Of a DNA stretch of 64,000 bases, positions 61,247-64,000 are shown one piece after another. The DNA is taken from positions 870,318 to 934,317 of the forward strand of contig NZ_JABAIL010000003.1 in the NCBI RefSeq assembly GCF_012641475.1, in the 5' to 3' direction. Both the position numbers and the translations under genes were made by a program. Position 1 is the first letter of the stretch; each line of letters opens with the position of its first letter. The notes below the pieces were generated by a model. It did no database searches. It was not told the origin of the DNA and was given only the letters and a program-made list of their open reading frames with translations. Source of the stretch: Flammeovirga agarivorans (GTDB lineage Bacteria > Bacteroidota > Bacteroidia > Cytophagales > Flammeovirgaceae).

Positions 61247-64000
61247 TTATTTCAGGAGAACTTTTGAACTCTTGTTCCATCCTTCCCCAATTATTTTGAT
61301 GATATAAAGCCCTTTTGATAAAGACTGAATATTCACCTCAGTATTATTTATCGAAGCATTGCCTAAATTGACTTCTTGGATCAATTTACCTTGGGCATCT
61401 AAAATATTTATACCTAATACATTTTGCTCCGAAGCAATATGAATTCGTTCTGTTGCCGGATTCGGGTAAACCTTTATCGCAGCCTCCAATTCACTCTCTA
61501 ATGAGTTAATGGTATATCCTGAGATATTAATTTCTTTTGTTCCTTTCACTGTCGAGCCATCTTCAGTTGAAGTCGCAGTAACAATCACTTGACCATCGGT
61601 AATTGCAGTTACCAAGCCATTAGCATCAATAGTAGCTATATCTGTATTATCTACTGACCAAGTCACCGTTTGAACATCAGCGTTAATAGGGAATATTGAA
61701 GCTATCATTTGAGAAGTACCTCCTTTTTCAGTAATGTCATCTCCGCTTACCGTAATACTTACTACTGGAAAATAACATTCACTACAAGCATTAAAACATA
61801 CGGTTGGTAATACGATGTCTGATGTTTCTACGGTAATACTTCTATTTTTTGTGTCCTCAACTTCACAGCCCGTATCTGTCATATCCTCAGTGTTCTCCCA
61901 ATTTTGCCCTATAGTAAATTGGTATTCATAAGTCATACCTTGAAGTAGCTCTAACGTCACTTCCCAGATTCCATCACCATCTTCATCACTCATAGCATCA
62001 AAAGAATTTGGATCCCAATCATTGCTAGGCCAAGACCCTGCAATAAATACACCTTCGTCTGAAGGTTTTTCTTTTGAAAGGTTGACACTAAAAGTAACTT
62101 GAACCGTATTCACTGATGGTTCATTCTCACTTTCATCACAAGAGTTAAAAATTACTGTTGTTAAAGTAAGTTCTTCTTCCATTACAGCCACTGTCCTCTT
62201 TTTTGATTCACTCAAACATTCACCTTCAAAATCCTCTCCTTCTTCATTTGCCATAAAAGAATATTCATAGATAGCGTTTGCTCTAAGGTATACCGCTTTT
62301 GAAAAAATATTATTGCCAAGATCATTCATAATAATTGCATCATTAGACCATTCACCTTGAAGAGAAACTGCCTCTTTTGCTTCTAGATCGCTAACATCTA
62401 CCATAAAAGAAACCTTTATCCATTCGGGTACTTCTGAAGTACATGAATTATACCTGACAGCGTCTAAAATAACGGCATCTTCTGTCTCATCTAAAGTGAT
62501 ATACCTATTATTGGTTCCTTCTTTTTCACAACCTGATTTCAGCATATCCTCAATATCTGACCAATCATCACCTAAAGTGAACTTATACTCATGGGTAGTA
62601 TTTCCTTCTAAAGTGACAGTGACTTCCCAGATTCCATCCTCATCTTCGTCACTCATCATGGTGAAATTTTCAGGTTCCCATGAGTTCCAACTAGCAGCGA
62701 TGTACATCCCTTTGGAAAGGTCTTCAAATTCTGATGCATCTACCTTGAATGTCACCTCTTTTTGCACTTTTTCCTTAGGTGTCGATGTACAAGAGTTAAA
62801 AGCTACAATTGGAATTGTCATCGTTGGTGTTTCTGAACCATCATTTACAATTTCAACATATCTATTTTTTACACCTTCACCTGCACATTCTTCACCTGAA
62901 AGGTCTTCGTCATTCCAATTACTTCCATTATTAAATCTATAGAATTGATCACCCGGAAGTAAATTTACGGTTGCCGTATAGATGCCATCTTCATTCTCAT
63001 CAGACATTTCTATCCAATCTTTAGGTTCCCATTTTCCATTTAATTCAACAATAAAAACTTTTTCATCTACAAGTTCTTCGGAAGACATATCAACTTGGAA
63101 AGTAGTGCTTATATATACCAACTCTTCATTACATTTTCCAAATGCCACAGTAGGTACTACTAAATGATCTTCTAAAACCTCTACCGTTCTGTTTTTTCCT
63201 TCTGGGCAAATATCTCTAGCATCTTCCCAATTGCCATTGATAAAATTGTAACTGTGGGTAGAGTTTTTATCCAAGGCAACTTGAGTCTCCCAGACATTGT
63301 CCTCATCTAAGTCATAAAGTTTTATTTCATTGTGATTCCATGAGTTGTTCAACCCAGTCATGTAAACACCATCATCTCCTACTTCTTCTTCAGACATATC
63401 GACAGAAAAAGTAACCATTACTTGATCATCACATGCGCCAAATGTGGCAGTAGGTACTGAAATATCATCATTATAAATCTTGAGCTTTCTATTTTTTCCT
63501 TCTGAACAGTTTTCTCTAGCATCTTCCCAATTGCCATTGATAAAATTATAACTATGTTCAGAACCAATTTCTAAATATTGCTCTCTAGTATATATTTGGT
63601 CATTATCATCATCTACTAATTCTAGGTCATTATGATTCCATGATCCATATAAACCTGTCATAAAAACACCATCATCCCCAACAGTCTCATTGCTCATGTC
63701 CACACTAAACGTTACTTTAACGTATTTCGGTGTTGAACAAATATTGAATGTTTCTGTTGGTAAAATGACGGCATCAGTTGAATTAATAGATAGTTTTCGA
63801 TTGTTGTTATCAGAGCAGCCGTTCCCTGTCATATCCTCTTCTAATTCCCAGTTTCCGATCACAAATTTATAATCGTGATTTCCTTCGGCTACATCTATTG
63901 TAATTTCATAAATATTAGTATTGCTTTCATTAGCTGTCATCTGTTGAAGTCCCCATCCTGAGAAGCCTCCTGCGATATAGACGTCTTTACCGTCCAAGCT
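61247..64000 (-). CDS. T9SS-secreted protein with tandem CBM48/E-set-like repeats, 5' end outside window
   Basis: More than 917 residues are visible and the frame runs off the window at 64000. Seven repeats of about 100-110 residues occupy the first 730; each starts VTFSVDMSEEEVGDDGVYMT-like, has a G-x-W-x-x-W/N core, a D/E-rich turn (DEDEDGIWEVTVTLEG), YxFxxGxxWxD, a Cys-x-NR strand and a final NSC. This resembles starch/glycogen-binding beta domains. Next is a Big_2-like Ig module (VSITVSGDDITEKGGTS). The last 75 residues (IKVYPNPATERIHIASEQN, ending SSKVLLK) are a T9SS type A sorting signal. The product is secreted and surface-bound; glycan binding is inference. Confidence 0.9.
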   Translation of the reverse strand, partial: SLDGKDVYIAGGFSGWGLQQMTANESNTNIYEITIDVAEGNHDYKFVIGNWELEEDMTGNGCSDNNNRKLSINSTDAVILPTETFNICSTPKYVKVTFSVDMSNETVGDDGVFMTGLYGSWNHNDLELVDDDNDQIYTREQYLEIGSEHSYNFINGNWEDARENCSEGKNRKLKIYNDDISVPTATFGACDDQVMVTFSVDMSEEEVGDDGVYMTGLNNSWNHNEIKLYDLDEDNVWETQVALDKNSTHSYNFINGNWEDARDICPEGKNRTVEVLEDHLVVPTVAFGKCNEELVYISTTFQVDMSSEELVDEKVFIVELNGKWEPKDWIEMSDENEDGIYTATVNLLPGDQFYRFNNGSNWNDEDLSGEECAGEGVKNRYVEIVNDGSETPTMTIPIVAFNSCTSTPKEKVQKEVTFKVDASEFEDLSKGMYIAASWNSWEPENFTMMSDEDEDGIWEVTVTLEGNTTHEYKFTLGDDWSDIEDMLKSGCEKEGTNNRYITLDETEDAVILDAVRYNSCTSEVPEWIKVSFMVDVSDLEAKEAVSLQGEWSNDAIIMNDLGNNIFSKAVYLRANAIYEYSFMANEEGEDFEGECLSESKKRTVAVMEEELTLTTVIFNSCDESENEPSVNTVQVTFSVNLSKEKPSDEGVFIAGSWPSNDWDPNSFDAMSDEDGDGIWEVTLELLQGMTYEYQFTIGQNWENTEDMTDTGCEVEDTKNRSITVETSDIVLPTVCFNACSECYFPVVSITVSGDDITEKGGTSQMIASIFPINADVQTVTWSVDNTDIATIDANGLVTAITDGQVIVTATSTEDGSTVKGTKEINISGYTINSLESELEAAIKVYPNPATERIHIASEQNVLGINILDAQGKLIQEVNLGNASINNTEVNIQSLSKGLYIIKIIGEGWNKSSKVLLK

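Noticed and set aside
62496-62942. 148-codon plus-strand ORF opposite the tandem-repeat protein
   Set aside because: It is a low-complexity Ser-rich shadow of the repeated Asp/Glu-rich coding strand; the minus-strand frame is clearly the real one.

Overview
The window comes from an AT-rich (by eye about one third G+C) marine-type Bacteroidota, most likely Cytophagales and close to Flammeovirga. The genus is inference. The support is two large secreted proteins ending in type IX secretion (T9SS) type A sorting domains, many short lipoproteins with Bacteroidota-style lipoboxes, genes without clear Shine-Dalgarno sequences, and tripartite RND pumps organised in the Bacteroidota manner. No tRNA, rRNA, CRISPR array or transposase gene was seen.

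Layout. 1-10.0 kb: a truncated metallo-beta-lactamase hydrolase, an AraC regulator, a two-gene efflux system whose RND permease is fused to its own TolC-like outer-membrane factor, an extended SDR reductase and pyridoxal kinase. 10.1-15.5 kb: a SigZ-type sigma factor and a secreted leucine-rich-repeat/Ig protein with a T9SS tail. 15.7-23.4 kb: a respiratory nitrite ammonification block (nrfH, nrfA, a fused CcsB-CcsA haem-attachment protein), a thioredoxin-like protein and two secreted unknowns. 23.5-30.2 kb: a second RND operon in which the TolC-type protein carries an N-terminal periplasmic substrate-binding domain. 31.1-35.3 kb: a six-gene stressosome/partner-switching operon with a globin-type RsbR sensor, RsbS, RsbT, an RsbX-like phosphatase, an RsbU-RsbW-like fusion and an RsbV-like antagonist, with no sigma factor nearby.

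36.3-42.6 kb is an island of broken and orphan genes. At its upstream end (minus strand) lie the remains of an RHS core, a frameshifted nuclease-like toxin tip and an Imm11-like immunity gene. Downstream follow at least five further small membrane or lipoprotein genes, four with a short toxin-tail remnant just upstream. They are separated by full or partial copies of a repeat of about 419 bp. This looks like an orphan toxin-tip/immunity array, and it is the most unusual region here.

42.6-46.5 kb: an arsenic operon (arsR, arsC-type phosphatase, acr3, arsA) with an operator-like palindrome over the arsR start codon. 46.7-56.6 kb: malate dehydrogenase, a four-domain fasciclin lipoprotein, adenine phosphoribosyltransferase, a VOC protein, small membrane ORFs, an EreA/ChaN-like lipoprotein, a Nudix hydrolase, pyrR and pyrB, most with clear terminators. 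56.8-64 kb: a signalling block with two LytTR response regulators, a LytS-type histidine kinase, two lipoproteins (one with glycan-binding-like domains) and the C-terminal part of a huge T9SS-secreted protein built of similar tandem domains. A shared theme of sensing or binding a glycan at the cell surface is inference.
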